The translations under genes and the position numbers were made by a program. Below are positions 22,090 through 30,960 of a stretch of DNA of 38,624 nucleotides, in pieces (positions within the stretch are counted from its first letter, which is position 1; each line of letters begins with the position of its first letter). The stretch comes from Candidatus Kaiserbacteria bacterium RIFCSPLOWO2_01_FULL_45_25 (GTDB lineage Bacteria > Patescibacteriota > Minisyncoccia > Phycocordibacterales > UBA918). The stretch lies in the NCBI GenBank assembly GCA_001781415.1, contig MFLT01000008.1, positions 249,036-287,659 on the forward strand. The letters run 5' to 3'. Below the pieces are notes generated by a model that saw only the letters and a program-made list of their open reading frames with translations, was not told the origin of the DNA and ran no database searches.

Positions 22090-23082
22090 ATGCAAAAACC
22101 AGTTACTCGTGAAGAAGGCGGCAACCTTGATCAGACCCTACGCCCCCAGACTTGGGAGCAGTATATTGGTCAAACCAAAATCAAAGAGAACCTCCGTATC
22201 CTACTTACCGCCGCTCGTGAGCGAGGACACGCCGCCGAACATATTCTCCTCTACGGACCACCTGGACTTGGTAAGACCACTCTGGCTCACCTCATCTCAA
22301 AGACCCTTGGTACCAACATGCGCACCACCTCCGGACCAGCTATCGAGCGAGTCGGAGACTTGGCCGCCATCCTCACCAACCTCTCACCAGGCGATGTGCT
22401 CTTTATTGATGAAATCCACCGCCTCTCCAAGAGTATTGAAGAGGTCCTCTATCCAGCTATGGAGTCTGGGGTACTTGATATCATTATTGGTAAAGGACCA
22501 TCAGCTCGTACGGTGCAGCTGGATTTGCCACCATTCACCTTAGTGGCGGCTACTACTCGCATCTCAATGCTGTCTGCCCCCCTTCGCTCTCGCTTCTCTG
22601 GCGGGACGTTCCGTCTAGAGTTTTATGATGAAAGTGAAATTGCCGCTATCCTTACTCATTCGGCTGAACTCCTTGGTGTAGCGGCTGATGCCACTATCAT
22701 GCGCAGTGTCGCGAGTCGCTGCCGGGCCACTCCTCGTACCGCCAACTACCTACTTAAGCGTTGCCGAGACATGGCACAGCTAGATGGTGGCGTTTTAACT
22801 AACGACATTGTGCTTAAGACGTTTAACTTACTCGAAATAGACAACCTAGGCCTTGGTCGACCAGACCGGGCTGTGCTTGAAGCCATCATACATAAATTTA
22901 ATGGTGGACCAGTTGGTCTCAATACCATAGCGGCCGCGACTGGCGAAGAACAATCAACTATCGAGGATGTCATTGAGCCCTACTTGATTCGCCTTGGCTT
23001 ACTTGAGCGAACGCCCCGTGGGCGCATAACCACCGCTGAAGCAGTCGCCCACATCGAAAACCACCTAGCCACACTCTCATAA
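22090..23082 (+). CDS. ruvB: Holliday junction branch migration ATPase RuvB
   Basis: The 330-aa product is a complete Ruv[20 protein letters not shown], Walker A GPPGLGKT (56-63), Walker B VLFIDEIH (103-110), sensor [16 protein letters not shown] and a C-terminal winged helix ([40 protein letters not shown]). It forms hexamers that drive branch migration with RuvA. Likely leaderless; first gene of ruvB-yebC-ruvC. Confidence 0.97.
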   Translation: MQKPVTREEGGNLDQTLRPQTWEQYIGQTKIKENLRILLTAARERGHAAEHILLYGPPGLGKTTLAHLISKTLGTNMRTTSGPAIERVGDLAAILTNLSPGDVLFIDEIHRLSKSIEEVLYPAMESGVLDIIIGKGPSARTVQLDLPPFTLVAATTRISMLSAPLRSRFSGGTFRLEFYDESEIAAILTHSAELLGVAADATIMRSVASRCRATPRTANYLLKRCRDMAQLDGGVLTNDIVLKTFNLLEIDNLGLGRPDRAVLEAIIHKFNGGPVGLNTIAAATGEEQSTIEDVIEPYLIRLGLLERTPRGRITTAEAVAHIENHLATLS

Positions 23083-23094
23083 TCTCTAAACAAT

Positions 23095-23643
23095 ATGTCT
23101 GGACATAACAAATGGTCAAAAATTAAGCATAAGAAAGCCGCCACCGACGCGCAGCGCAGTCGTCTCTTTTCTAGACACTCTCGTGCCATCGCAATGGAGT
23201 CACGTGGCGCCGGCGGTGATGTTAACTCCCCTGGCTTAGCAGCCGCCATTGAGCGTGCCAAGAAAGATTCGATGCCTAAAGAAAATATTGACCGGGCTGT
23301 CGCCAAGGGTAAAGATGCTGATGGAGCAGCTTTACAGGAAATATTATTTGAAGCCTTTGGTCCTGGCGGCACCGCCCTTCTCATCACCACCGTTACCGAC
23401 AACAACAATCGCACTGCGCCGGAACTAAAAAATATATTTACTAAGGCCGGTTACCATCTTGGTGCACCCGGCTCTGCTGCCTGGGCTTTTACCAAAACTG
23501 CTGACGGTTACTTACCAAACACTCCGCTTGAGTTATCAGATGAAGACGGCGAAAAATTAGCCTCTCTAATTGAGCGCTTAGAAGAGCATGATGATGTTCA
23601 AGATATCTACACTACTGCTGATGATCCTAGTCACGGGGAGTAA
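23095..23643 (+). CDS. YebC/PmpR-family protein lacking one domain
   Basis: The product begins MSGHNKWSKIKHKKAATDAQRS, the hallmark of YebC, and ends in SLIERLEEHDDVQDIYTTAD, its usual C-terminus. At 182 aa it is about 60 aa shorter than typical members: after GAPGSAAWAFTKTADGY the sequence jumps to LELSDEDGEKLASLIERL, skipping the third (alpha/beta insert) domain. Both ends are intact, so this is an internal loss and not a truncation. Family members act as transcription regulators or translation factors easing stalls. It sits 12 nt after ruvB and 2 nt before ruvC. Confidence 0.9.
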   Translation: MSGHNKWSKIKHKKAATDAQRSRLFSRHSRAIAMESRGAGGDVNSPGLAAAIERAKKDSMPKENIDRAVAKGKDADGAALQEILFEAFGPGGTALLITTVTDNNNRTAPELKNIFTKAGYHLGAPGSAAWAFTKTADGYLPNTPLELSDEDGEKLASLIERLEEHDDVQDIYTTADDPSHGE

Positions 23644-23645
23644 TT

Positions 23646-24116
23646 ATGAAAGTTCTCGCTATTGATCCTGGATACGACCGTCTTGGAATTGCCGTTTTAG
23701 AAAATAGCCAGAAAGGTGAGGTTCTTCATCACTCTTCATGTTTTGAAACTGATAAAAAAGCCGACTTGTCTGATAGGCTGTTGGCGCTCGGGACTCACAT
23801 CGAAGAACTCATCATTAAACATTCTCCTTCCGCTGTAGCTATTGAGACACTTTTCTTTAACAAAAACATCACTACCGCTATTGGAGTTGCCCAAGCTCGA
23901 GGGGTAATTATGTTTTTGGCTCGTAAACACCACTGTGTAGTCTATGAATTTGGGCCGTCAGAAATAAAAGTAGCTACAACCGGGTACGGCAAGAGTGATA
24001 AGGCGGCAGTAATTCAAATGGTGAAGCGGTTGGTAAAAGGAGCGCCAGAAACAGCCTTAGATGACGAATATGACGCCATTGCGGTTGGAGTCACCTGTCT
24101 TGCACACCATGCATAA
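23646..24116 (+). CDS. ruvC: Holliday junction resolvase RuvC
   Basis: The 156-aa product has the RNase H fold acidic residues: Asp in VLAIDPGYDRLG (7), Glu in AVAIETLFFNKN (about 66) and the C-terminal pair in LDDEYDAIAVGVTC (about 139-143). FFNKN, AQARG and ATGYGKSDKAAV-like DNA-contact segments are present. It cuts junctions handed over by RuvAB. Last gene of the operon. Confidence 0.94.
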   Translation: MKVLAIDPGYDRLGIAVLENSQKGEVLHHSSCFETDKKADLSDRLLALGTHIEELIIKHSPSAVAIETLFFNKNITTAIGVAQARGVIMFLARKHHCVVYEFGPSEIKVATTGYGKSDKAAVIQMVKRLVKGAPETALDDEYDAIAVGVTCLAHHA

Positions 24117-24160
24117 CGTGGTAGAATCCGAAGCGTCGTATAAATAGTTTGAATTTTTTC

Positions 24161-24175
24161 TGTAACTCTGTTACA
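24161..24175. promoter_or_regulatory. Operator-like palindrome upstream of the acidic protein gene
   Basis: TGTAAC-TCT-GTTACA, a perfect 6-bp inverted repeat 24 nt before ATG 24199. Could bind a dimeric regulator; no partner identified. Confidence 0.4.
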
Positions 24176-24198
24176 ACATACCGTAAATAAATGAATGT

Positions 24199-24468
24199 AT
24201 GATAATTTTTAGACACAATGATGAGGAAGAGGAACTAGAAACCCCTGATGATGAGGAAGCGGCTTTGGCTGACGATCTTCTTGATGAGGTGGGTGACGAT
24301 GCAGTTGCCGCTGAAGACGACATGGAGGGATTTGGTCTTTTGACCGAAGAAGATGTTCCAGATGATGATGAAAAAGAGAAAGATGATGAGGACGAAGAAG
24401 AGGCAACTCTAGACGAAGATGCTGAGGATGTAGATTTTGATACTTTTGACGATATAGATGAGATGTAA
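24199..24468 (+). CDS. Very acidic small protein
   Basis: The 89-aa product is more than half Asp/Glu, with a short nonpolar motif (FGLLTEEDV, about 49-57) and the C-terminal DVDFDTFDDIDEM. No fold is evident; it may be disordered. It recalls the acidic tail of RNA polymerase delta and nucleic-acid-mimic proteins only by composition. It has its own terminator, so it is monocistronic. Confidence 0.7.
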   Translation: MIIFRHNDEEEELETPDDEEAALADDLLDEVGDDAVAAEDDMEGFGLLTEEDVPDDDEKEKDDEDEEEATLDEDAEDVDFDTFDDIDEM

Positions 24469-24490
24469 TTCTTAAAAATTTAAGAATTAC
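24465..24490. repeat. Perfect 12-bp AT palindrome over the stop codon
   Basis: GTAATTCTTAAA-AA-TTTAAGAATTAC spans the TAA stop of the acidic protein gene and precedes the GC-rich terminator. Confidence 0.6.
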
Positions 24491-24493
24491 GCC

Positions 24494-24529
24494 AACAAAA
24501 CCCGCAACCTAATGGTTGCGGGTTTTGTT
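24494..24529 (+). terminator. Terminator of the acidic protein gene
   Basis: A 16-bp perfect stem (CCCGCAACC-TAAT-GGTTGCGGG core) with AACAAAA/TTTTGTT arms; works on either strand. Confidence 0.85.
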
Positions 24530-24596
24530 ACATTTACACCAACTGTGCGTATAAGCTAAGAAGGAGTTTATAGCACACCACCATTCATTAATTGTC

Positions 24597-24722
24597 TTAG
24601 AGCCTGCCCACAAACCTCCAGATGCGAGGCGCAACCAAACGAGAACATGAGGCGTATCGGTTATACGGTGAATGTTTGAGTGAGGGAAGCAACAAAGTAT
24701 ATGGGGTTTGCGGGCAGGCACT
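24597..24722. repeat. ~125-nt structured inverted-repeat element, copy B
   Basis: Inverse-orientation copy of 10375-10500. The ends here are GCCTGCCCACAAA and TTTGCGGGCAGGC; in copy A they are GCCAAACCACAAA and TTTGTGAGTTGGC, so both strands of the stem changed together. Ends about 40 nt before the PBP1A start. Confidence 0.75.
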
Positions 24723-24762
24723 AAACAAATCGTGGTAATATAGGCTATATATAGGTATATTT

Positions 24763-26958
24763 ATGAAACAAAAATCTTGGTTTAGAAGGAACATTAAGGA
24801 CATAGCAATTGATTTTTCAATTATCCTCTTTGCGGGAGGTATTATTTTGGCGGCGGGAGTGCTTTTTTGGGTATCTACCCTTGAAATTCCTGACTTATCA
24901 GCTTTTGAAGAGCGCCGAGTTCTGCAATCGACTAAAATCTACGACCGCACCGGCGAAGTCCTTCTCTACGACCTACACCAGGATGTTCGTCGTACAGTAG
25001 TACCATTTGAAAACATCTCTCGTCATCTCAAAAACGCTACTGTCGCTATTGAAGATGATAACTTCTATAACCACTACGGAATTGAACCACTTTCAATTAT
25101 CCGAGCAGTTGTTGCCAACTTCCAAAAAGGAGATCTTCTTGGCGGGCAAGGTGGTTCTACCATCACCCAACAAGTAATCAAGAACTCCATCCTCCAAAAA
25201 GAGAAGACGGTGACTCGTAAAGTAAAAGAATGGATTTTGGCTATTAAGCTAGAAAGAATTTTATCTAAGGATGAAATTCTTTCCATTTACCTAAACGAGT
25301 CTCCTTATGGTGGAACTGTATATGGTGTTGAAGAAGCATCACAATCATTCTTTGGTAAGAGTGCGGCTGATGTCACACTTGCAGAAGCGGCTTACTTGGC
25401 TTCTCTACCTCAACTCCCAACCTTCTACTCTCCATACGGCAACAACAAAGCCTCACTTGATGAGCGTAAGAATCTTGTATTGCAGCGCATGTTAGTAAAA
25501 GGCTTTATTACTGAGGAAGAATATAACGAAGCTAAAGACGCAACTGTAGAATTTCAACCACAAGCTTTAACTGGCATTCGAGCACCACACTTTGTGATGT
25601 TTATTCGTGAATATCTAGCTGAAAAATATGGTGAGGAAGCATTGGCTGAGAAAGGTCTCAAGGTAATTACCACCCTAGATTGGGAACTGCAAAAAGAAGC
25701 GGAGCGTATATTGTTTGAGCGAGGTGCCGCCAACGTTGATAAATTCAAAGCGGATAATGCTGGTATGATTGCCACCGACCCAAAGACCGGCGACCTCTTG
25801 GTAATGGTTGGGTCACGTGATTATTTTAGTGAAGAAATTGACGGTAACTTCAACGTTACTTTAGCAGAAAGACAACCAGGTTCTTCAATTAAACCGTTTA
25901 TCTACGCCACAGCCTTTAGTAAGGGATTCCTGCCAGACACGGTAGTATTTGATGTACGTACTCAATTCTCACCAGCCTGCCCGGCAGACAGCTTCAGCTC
26001 TGAATCACCTTGTTATTCACCAAACAACTACAACAACAAGTTCTTGGGTCCAATTAGTCTACGAAACGCCCTGGCTCAATCTCTCAACATTCCAGCTGTA
26101 AAAACCCTTTACTTGGCTGGAGTAAAAGATAGTCTTAAACTCGCTGCTGACATGGGTATCACTAGTCTTACTGACCCAGAACGCTACGGACTCACTTTGG
26201 TACTTGGTGGTGGTGAAGTAAAACTTATTGATATGACGTACGCTTATGGAGTATTTGCCAACAAGGGTGTCCGGGCTGAGCCACGCAGCATTCTCCGTAT
26301 TGAAGATAACCGCGGAAATGTAGTTGAAGAAAACCAAGTTCAAACTCAAAAAGTGCTTGATGAAAATGTGGCCTTAATGATTAGTGATGTGTTGTCTGAC
26401 AACGTGGCCAGAACACCACTTTGGGGTGCTAATTCCTTAGTAAACTTCCCCAACCGATCCGTAGCTTCAAAAACTGGTAGTACTAACAACCTTCGTGATG
26501 CTTGGCTAATGGGTTATGCCCCAAATATTGCGGTTGGAACCTGGGTTGGTAATAACAACAACTCACCAATGGGTGGTGGACTATCTGGTTTAATCGTCAC
26601 CCCAATGTGGCGTGAATTTATGGATATAGCACTAGCTAAACTTCCAGAAGAAAGTTTTGAACAACCAACCATTAATCGAGTTGGAGTAAAACCAATTATT
26701 CGCGGTGAATATATAGACACCTCAAGTTTATTGTCACAAATTGAAAGTGGTGAAGAGATTGATATTTCCTCAGTCTACCAAAACATTCACTCCATCCTTC
26801 ATTATGTAGATAAAAACAACCCACTTGGTCCAGACCCTGTAAACCCGTCTAGCGACCAACAGTACCAAAACTGGGAATATGCCGTACAGCTCTGGAAAAA
26901 CCAAACCTACGGCATTCCGGCCGCTTCAGGAGAAGCTACAGAGGAGAGTGAGGACTAA
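24763..26958 (+). CDS. Class A penicillin-binding protein (PBP1A family)
   Basis: The 731-aa product has a short cytoplasmic part, one membrane helix (about 14-36), a GT51 glycosyltransferase domain (EDDNFYNHYGIEPLSIIRA, GGSTITQQVIKN, RKVKEWILAIKLER, IYLNESPYGGTVYGVEEAS) and a transpeptidase domain with SSIK (374-377), SLN in AQSLNIPAVK (about 448) and KTG (570-572). All catalytic motifs are present, so it should polymerise and cross-link peptidoglycan. The tail (about 680-731) is low-complexity. Copy B of the 125-nt element lies immediately upstream. Confidence 0.95.
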   Translation: MKQKSWFRRNIKDIAIDFSIILFAGGIILAAGVLFWVSTLEIPDLSAFEERRVLQSTKIYDRTGEVLLYDLHQDVRRTVVPFENISRHLKNATVAIEDDNFYNHYGIEPLSIIRAVVANFQKGDLLGGQGGSTITQQVIKNSILQKEKTVTRKVKEWILAIKLERILSKDEILSIYLNESPYGGTVYGVEEASQSFFGKSAADVTLAEAAYLASLPQLPTFYSPYGNNKASLDERKNLVLQRMLVKGFITEEEYNEAKDATVEFQPQALTGIRAPHFVMFIREYLAEKYGEEALAEKGLKVITTLDWELQKEAERILFERGAANVDKFKADNAGMIATDPKTGDLLVMVGSRDYFSEEIDGNFNVTLAERQPGSSIKPFIYATAFSKGFLPDTVVFDVRTQFSPACPADSFSSESPCYSPNNYNNKFLGPISLRNALAQSLNIPAVKTLYLAGVKDSLKLAADMGITSLTDPERYGLTLVLGGGEVKLIDMTYAYGVFANKGVRAEPRSILRIEDNRGNVVEENQVQTQKVLDENVALMISDVLSDNVARTPLWGANSLVNFPNRSVASKTGSTNNLRDAWLMGYAPNIAVGTWVGNNNNSPMGGGLSGLIVTPMWREFMDIALAKLPEESFEQPTINRVGVKPIIRGEYIDTSSLLSQIESGEEIDISSVYQNIHSILHYVDKNNPLGPDPVNPSSDQQYQNWEYAVQLWKNQTYGIPAASGEATEESED

Positions 26959-26965
26959 AATAATT

Positions 26966-27256
26966 TTAAAGAACGGTTTGGGGCGAACTCTTCGCTCCTA
27001 GCCGTTTTTTTAATTCTGAAAGTAACTCAGGGTGTTTAAATTTAAGCTCTTGCTTAATTACACTCGGCGCATTTATTGCTAAAACACGAGTACTAACTGT
27101 ATAGGAAATTTGGTTTTCTTTAAGAGTGATATTAGTAAGTTCACCAATAACTCTAATTGCCTCTAATTCAACGGTTTTTTGAGGTGCTTGGAGGGTTTTA
27201 CGGTACTTCTCAAATAAATCTTTAACCGCCACAATTTCACCGCGACGTTTAAACAT
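26966..27256 (-). CDS. DciA-like (DUF721-type) small protein
   Basis: The 96-aa product has an N-terminal helix (VAVKDLFEKYRKTL) and a KH-like part (VIGELTNITLKENQISYTVSTRVLAINAPSVIKQELKFKHPELLSELKKRLG), matching the DUF721 outline. DciA helps load the replicative helicase. The dnaA-dnaN-DUF721 order, known in actinobacteria and other groups, supports the call. Starts 4 nt after the dnaN stop. Identity is inferred from fold outline and context. Confidence 0.7.
   Translation of the reverse strand: MFKRRGEIVAVKDLFEKYRKTLQAPQKTVELEAIRVIGELTNITLKENQISYTVSTRVLAINAPSVIKQELKFKHPELLSELKKRLGAKSSPQTVL
26971..27011 (+). terminator. Terminator of the PBP gene inside the convergent gene
   Basis: ACGG with CCGT encloses GGGGCGAA / TTCGCTCC, followed by TTTTTTT. 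It lies within the last 45 nt of the convergent dciA-like gene. Confidence 0.75.
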
Positions 27257-27260
27257 ATAA

Positions 27261-28358
27261 CTAACGATTCATTGGCATTACTAAATAGCGTAGTGAAGTA
27301 TCAGAGGCGCCAGTAATTACGAGTGGACGGCCAATACCAGCAAAATTAAGAATGATACTTTCATCAGTAATATGTGATAGTGGTTCAATTACATATTGTT
27401 GATTAAAATTAAGTGAGAGTTCATCTCCTTCAACAACCGCGTTGATGGTATCTGTGATATGTCCCACTTCATTATTTTGAGAAGAAATAGTGACTGTTTT
27501 ATCAGTAACAGTTAATGATACTTGCATGAACTTATTTAAAAAGACTGAAGTCTTTTTAAAAGCATTTTGGAGGTCGTTTTTGAGTAAGGTGGCTTTAGTT
27601 ACATATTCCTTTGGAATAATTTGTTCATAATCAGGAAATGAACCAGACACTAAACGGGAAGTTATATATACACCCTCAGTAGTAAATGAAAGGGCACATT
27701 GATTTTCCGTCACCACTAATAATGGGTCTGTTTGTAATAAGTCACAAATACGAGCTAATTCAATTGCATTCTTTTGTGGCACTAAAAATGAGTGTTGGAG
27801 AATTACTCCTTTTTGTGGAACGGTTTTTTCCATTAATCTAAATGAGTCTGTAGAAACAAAAGTAAGTGAGTGTTCTTTCTTTTGTTGAATGAATACACTA
27901 CCAAGTTCAGGTTTAATTGAAGATTGTGAAGCGGCAAAGGCTGAGGTTTTTATACCTAGCGCAAAAAGAGAGCGATTTAATTGAATACCCTCTCCTTCAA
28001 GATGATGGATATTTGGAAACTCATCAGCACTAATTGATTTAATTGAGGTATTGGTTTGTTTTGATTCAATTAACAAAACCCCATCTTCAGTTCTAAGTGT
28101 TACATCAGATTGACTGATGTATTGAATACTTTGGAGTAGGGTAGCAGCTGGGATAGCGATAGTACCAACTTCTTGAATTCTACCAGGAAGCTCAACTTCA
28201 ATACTAAGTTCTAGGTTTGTCGCCTTACACACAATTTTATCCTCCGTCACAATTATGAGTACACACTGAAGTACTGGCAGTGTTACATGTTTAGTACTTA
28301 TTTTTGTGATTAACTCAAGTGATTTAATAAGTTGTGCGTGGGGGACTATTATTTCCAT
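27261..28358 (-). CDS. dnaN: DNA polymerase III beta sliding clamp
   Basis: The 365-aa product has the three repeated clamp domains: N-terminal KSLELITKISTKHVTLPVLQCVLI, central SSIKPELGSVFIQ and LVSGSFPDYEQIIPKEYVTKATL, and C-terminal LSLNFNQQYVIEPLSHI ending LRYLVMPMNR. It tethers polymerases to DNA. Encoded in the same direction as dnaA with a 325-nt gap. TAAAAT lies 9 nt before the ATG. Confidence 0.96.
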   Translation of the reverse strand: MEIIVPHAQLIKSLELITKISTKHVTLPVLQCVLIIVTEDKIVCKATNLELSIEVELPGRIQEVGTIAIPAATLLQSIQYISQSDVTLRTEDGVLLIESKQTNTSIKSISADEFPNIHHLEGEGIQLNRSLFALGIKTSAFAASQSSIKPELGSVFIQQKKEHSLTFVSTDSFRLMEKTVPQKGVILQHSFLVPQKNAIELARICDLLQTDPLLVVTENQCALSFTTEGVYITSRLVSGSFPDYEQIIPKEYVTKATLLKNDLQNAFKKTSVFLNKFMQVSLTVTDKTVTISSQNNEVGHITDTINAVVEGDELSLNFNQQYVIEPLSHITDESIILNFAGIGRPLVITGASDTSLRYLVMPMNR

Positions 28359-28683
28359 ATTTAAACTATTTTACTCTCTATTATTAGGGTTGTGGAAGTG
28401 TGCATATCCTAATTATATGTTGTATTAATTGATTTTTATAGGTGGTCTATTTCCTATCCTAGTTGGGATTTCCTGGGGGTAGTGGTTAATTACTTGGGGA
28501 GAACTGTCATCGATTTAATTATGTACGGTTCTTACCTTCATTTCTCCCCAACTCGGAATGATCTCCCTCCCCAATTTCACCCACTTCCTCTGCTACTTAT
28601 ACACGATTTATTATACGTTATCCTCAGGTATTTTCAGAATAAAAAATGAGTACCGTGAGGTACTCATTTTTTTATCTTAGACT
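28359..28683. other. dnaA-dnaN intergenic region, AT-rich with imperfect DnaA boxes
   Basis: No ORF. Contains an inverted repeat TTGGGGAGAA / TTCTCCCCAA (about 28493-28551) with inner AGAACTGT / ACGGTTCT, and two near-DnaA boxes: TTATACACG (28597-28605) and TTATCCTCA (28618-28626). In many bacteria oriC lies in this gap or upstream of dnaA; here the better boxes are upstream of dnaA. Confidence 0.45.
28641..28673 (-). terminator. Terminator of dnaA
   Basis: AAAAAATGAGTACC-GTGA-GGTACTCATTTTTT, a 14-bp perfect stem with T-run on both strands. Confidence 0.85.
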
Positions 28684-30069
28684 CTACTTTAAGAGCATGC
28701 GAATTTGGGAAATCTCTTCTTCAAGCTCAGAGTTTGATTTTAATTCAGCCTTTATCTTTTCACAGGAGTGAATGACAGTGGTATGGTCGCGACCGCCAAG
28801 TTTTTTACCAATAGCAGGATAAGAAACTTGGAAATCCTCACGAAGAATATACATAATAATCTGTCGCGGCTTCACAATCTCCTTTCGACGAGTCTTTTCA
28901 TAGATACTAGCTTGATCAACATCGAAGTATCTAGCCACTTTATCTACCACATCAGATACCGCCAAAGTTTTGCGCGGCCTTGAACTGTTTTTAATAATAG
29001 CCTTCACTTCATCAAGTGATAGAGTGCGTCCTAAGAGTTGGGACTGACACATAATAGTGTTTAAAGCTCCCTCCAGTTCACGGATATTACCTTCAATTGA
29101 GTGAGCGAGGTGCTCCACCACGTCATCAGATAAATTAATACTGTTTTGAGCGGCTTTGGCTTTAAGGATGGCGGCTCTAGATTCTAAGTCTGGTGCTGGA
29201 ATATCAACAATCATTCCTTGAGCAAAACGAGATTGGAGTCGTTCTTCTAATCCTGAGAGAAGGGCTGGATGGATGTCACTAGAAAAGACAATCTGTTTGT
29301 TGGTGTCGTGTAGGGCGTTAAAGAGATGGAAGAGTTCTTCTTGAGTTTTTTCTTTGCTGGCCAAGAATTGTACGTCGTCCATGATTAATACATCATATTG
29401 ACGGTACTTATCCTTAAAACTATTAGCGGTACCACTTTGAAGTGAGTTGAAGTAATCAACTGCAAATCGTTCACTGGTTACATAAAATACTTTCTTTCCC
29501 TGTTTCTTTACTTGGTTACCAACCGCTTGAATAAGGTGAGTCTTACCATGACCGGTCTTGCCGTAGATAAAGAGTGGATTGTAGGCAATTCCAGGCTTTT
29601 CACTGACTGTCTTGGCAGCAGCGTGAGCCAATGCGTTATAAGGACCAATAACAAAGTTCTCAAAAGAGTATTTTGGATTAAGGTTGTCACTTTTGTTGAT
29701 GTAGTACTCTTCAAGTGGAAGGGCAGCATTAACAGTTTGGGTCTTACTTCCCTCACTACGTCTATCACTGCGTTGTACTACCTCGTATTCTACACTTCGC
29801 ACATAGGGAGAAATATCTCGAAGAGTCTTCAATATCATTGATTGAAATTTGTCTTGCAACCAATCTCGAACAAATACACTAGGAACCGCCAAAGTAGCGG
29901 TTCCGTCTTCTAGTGAGAGAATATATGTATCACGGAACCAAGTTTTGAAGTTGGCTGGAGTAATAGAAAGCTCAATCTTTACTAATGCATCATCCCAAAG
30001 CTTTTTTACATCAATGTGTTCGGTTCGAACTATGCTGTTGGTAGTAGAAGGGTGTGAGATAGGATTCAT
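28684..30069 (-). CDS. dnaA: Chromosomal replication initiator DnaA
   Basis: The 461-aa product has domain I (about 20-95), a linker, AAA+ domain III with Walker A GKTGHGKT (170-177) and Walker B LIMDDVQF (about 228-235), and domain IV with the DnaA-box binding signature GGRDHTTVIHSCEKI (about 433-447). It opens oriC. TATAAT at 30101-30106 (minus strand) gives a leader of about 25 nt. Two consensus-like DnaA boxes lie 116-135 nt upstream of the start, suggesting autoregulation and/or the origin. Confidence 0.97.
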   Translation of the reverse strand: MNPISHPSTTNSIVRTEHIDVKKLWDDALVKIELSITPANFKTWFRDTYILSLEDGTATLAVPSVFVRDWLQDKFQSMILKTLRDISPYVRSVEYEVVQRSDRRSEGSKTQTVNAALPLEEYYINKSDNLNPKYSFENFVIGPYNALAHAAAKTVSEKPGIAYNPLFIYGKTGHGKTHLIQAVGNQVKKQGKKVFYVTSERFAVDYFNSLQSGTANSFKDKYRQYDVLIMDDVQFLASKEKTQEELFHLFNALHDTNKQIVFSSDIHPALLSGLEERLQSRFAQGMIVDIPAPDLESRAAILKAKAAQNSINLSDDVVEHLAHSIEGNIRELEGALNTIMCQSQLLGRTLSLDEVKAIIKNSSRPRKTLAVSDVVDKVARYFDVDQASIYEKTRRKEIVKPRQIIMYILREDFQVSYPAIGKKLGGRDHTTVIHSCEKIKAELKSNSELEEEISQIRMLLK

Positions 30070-30100
30070 AACATTGCAAACAATCTATACAGTAACAAGC

Positions 30101-30106
30101 ATTATA
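30101..30106 (-). promoter_or_regulatory. -10 box of dnaA
   Basis: Consensus TATAAT on the minus strand, about 31 nt before the dnaA ATG; -35 weak (TTTTAC at 17 nt). Confidence 0.5.
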
Positions 30107-30184
30107 CTCTCCTTCTCTGACCTGTAAAATTTCTCTGTCAAAATAAGTAAATATGAACCTCTTTCAAACATAAAAAAACGCAAC

Positions 30185-30204
30185 TGTGAATAACCTGTGT
30201 ATAA
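30185..30204 (-). other. Pair of DnaA boxes, candidate oriC
   Basis: On the minus strand TTATACACA (30196-30204) and TTATTCACA (30185-30193) are separated by 2 nt; each differs by one base from TTATCCACA. The 30070-30299 region is AT-rich and free of ORFs, next to dnaA and near rpmH, the classical origin neighbourhood. Confidence 0.6.
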
Positions 30205-30299
30205 ATTATTCTCTCTAACTTTAGATTTAAATAAGAACTAGGAAATATATACATTATGTGAGTGACAGTATCTTCAAGTAAAAATCATAGTTAAGGTGC

Positions 30300-30384
30300 T
30301 TGACATGTCCAGATAAGTATCCCACTATATGTATGGAGGTCATGTTCATTGACTCAACCATCCCCAACCCTACCCTTTTGGAGG
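30300..30384 (+). promoter_or_regulatory. Promoter and SD of the 30390 gene
   Basis: Consensus -35 TTGACA (30300-30305) with a weak TATA-type -10 around 30324-30331; GGAGG at 30380-30384 lies 5 nt before GTG 30390. Confidence 0.55.
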
Positions 30385-30389
30385 TTATC

Positions 30390-30938
30390 GTGATCAAGTC
30401 TTTCAAGACCAGCGTCGCCTGCATCATCGTCCTGATGTTTGCAGTATTTTCAACCAACTTTGCGCATGCGCAAAAAGTGGGACCGATTGGCGTCAAGTAC
30501 GCTACGTTGCCTTTAAAGCATCAGGTGGTTCTACCCCTTTCTGGCGGTCGGTACTACGGCGATGCTGTCAGACCCAACGTGGAAACGTTGGATGAATTCA
30601 AACGGCTCACCAAAGGCGGCCTGTTTTCCAAAGGACCCACCATCTACCTCGACCTGTCCAATATGTGTAAATGGACGGACGTCAGCGGTGTTGGCAATGG
30701 AAGGGTCTTTACCTTCTGGGCTCACTACTACATATACGATGAAAACAAGCGGGCTCGGATTTACAGGGTGGCCTTGCCCGATAACGAATATGGTTGGTTG
30801 TCCCGTCGGGCGGTAAACGTCAAGCCCCTGCCCCAGTGCTCAATTGAAGGTGTTCAGGTCACCATCACCTTCAAGCGCACAAAGCAGGAAATAGAAGAGA
30901 TCACAGAGATCCTGAAGGACCAGGTTGCCCAAAAATGA
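30390..30938 (+). CDS. Orphan gene, secreted protein of unknown function
   Basis: The 182-aa product (GTG start) has a signal peptide of about 26 aa ending FSTNFAHA-Q, so the mature part is exported. It contains ATLPLKHQVVLPLSGGRYYGDAVRPN, an aromatic-rich middle (VFTFWAHYYIYDENKRARIYRVALPDNEYGWLSRRAV) that could be an SH3-like beta fold, two Cys (about 94 and 149) and a Lys/Glu-rich C-terminal helix. Family not recognised. ATG 30345 is an alternative start, but its GGAGG is only 2 nt away. GC-richer codons, strong SD, own promoter and terminator mark it as a cassette like those at 15145 and 19392. Confidence 0.75.
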   Translation: MIKSFKTSVACIIVLMFAVFSTNFAHAQKVGPIGVKYATLPLKHQVVLPLSGGRYYGDAVRPNVETLDEFKRLTKGGLFSKGPTIYLDLSNMCKWTDVSGVGNGRVFTFWAHYYIYDENKRARIYRVALPDNEYGWLSRRAVNVKPLPQCSIEGVQVTITFKRTKQEIEEITEILKDQVAQK

Positions 30939-30960
30939 CCTGCTCTACACCACCCCCCTC

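Noticed and set aside
21822..22124. Minus-strand ORF across the structured ncRNA
   Set aside because: It covers the long helix arm and the ruvB promoter; low-complexity translation and no promoter or SD.
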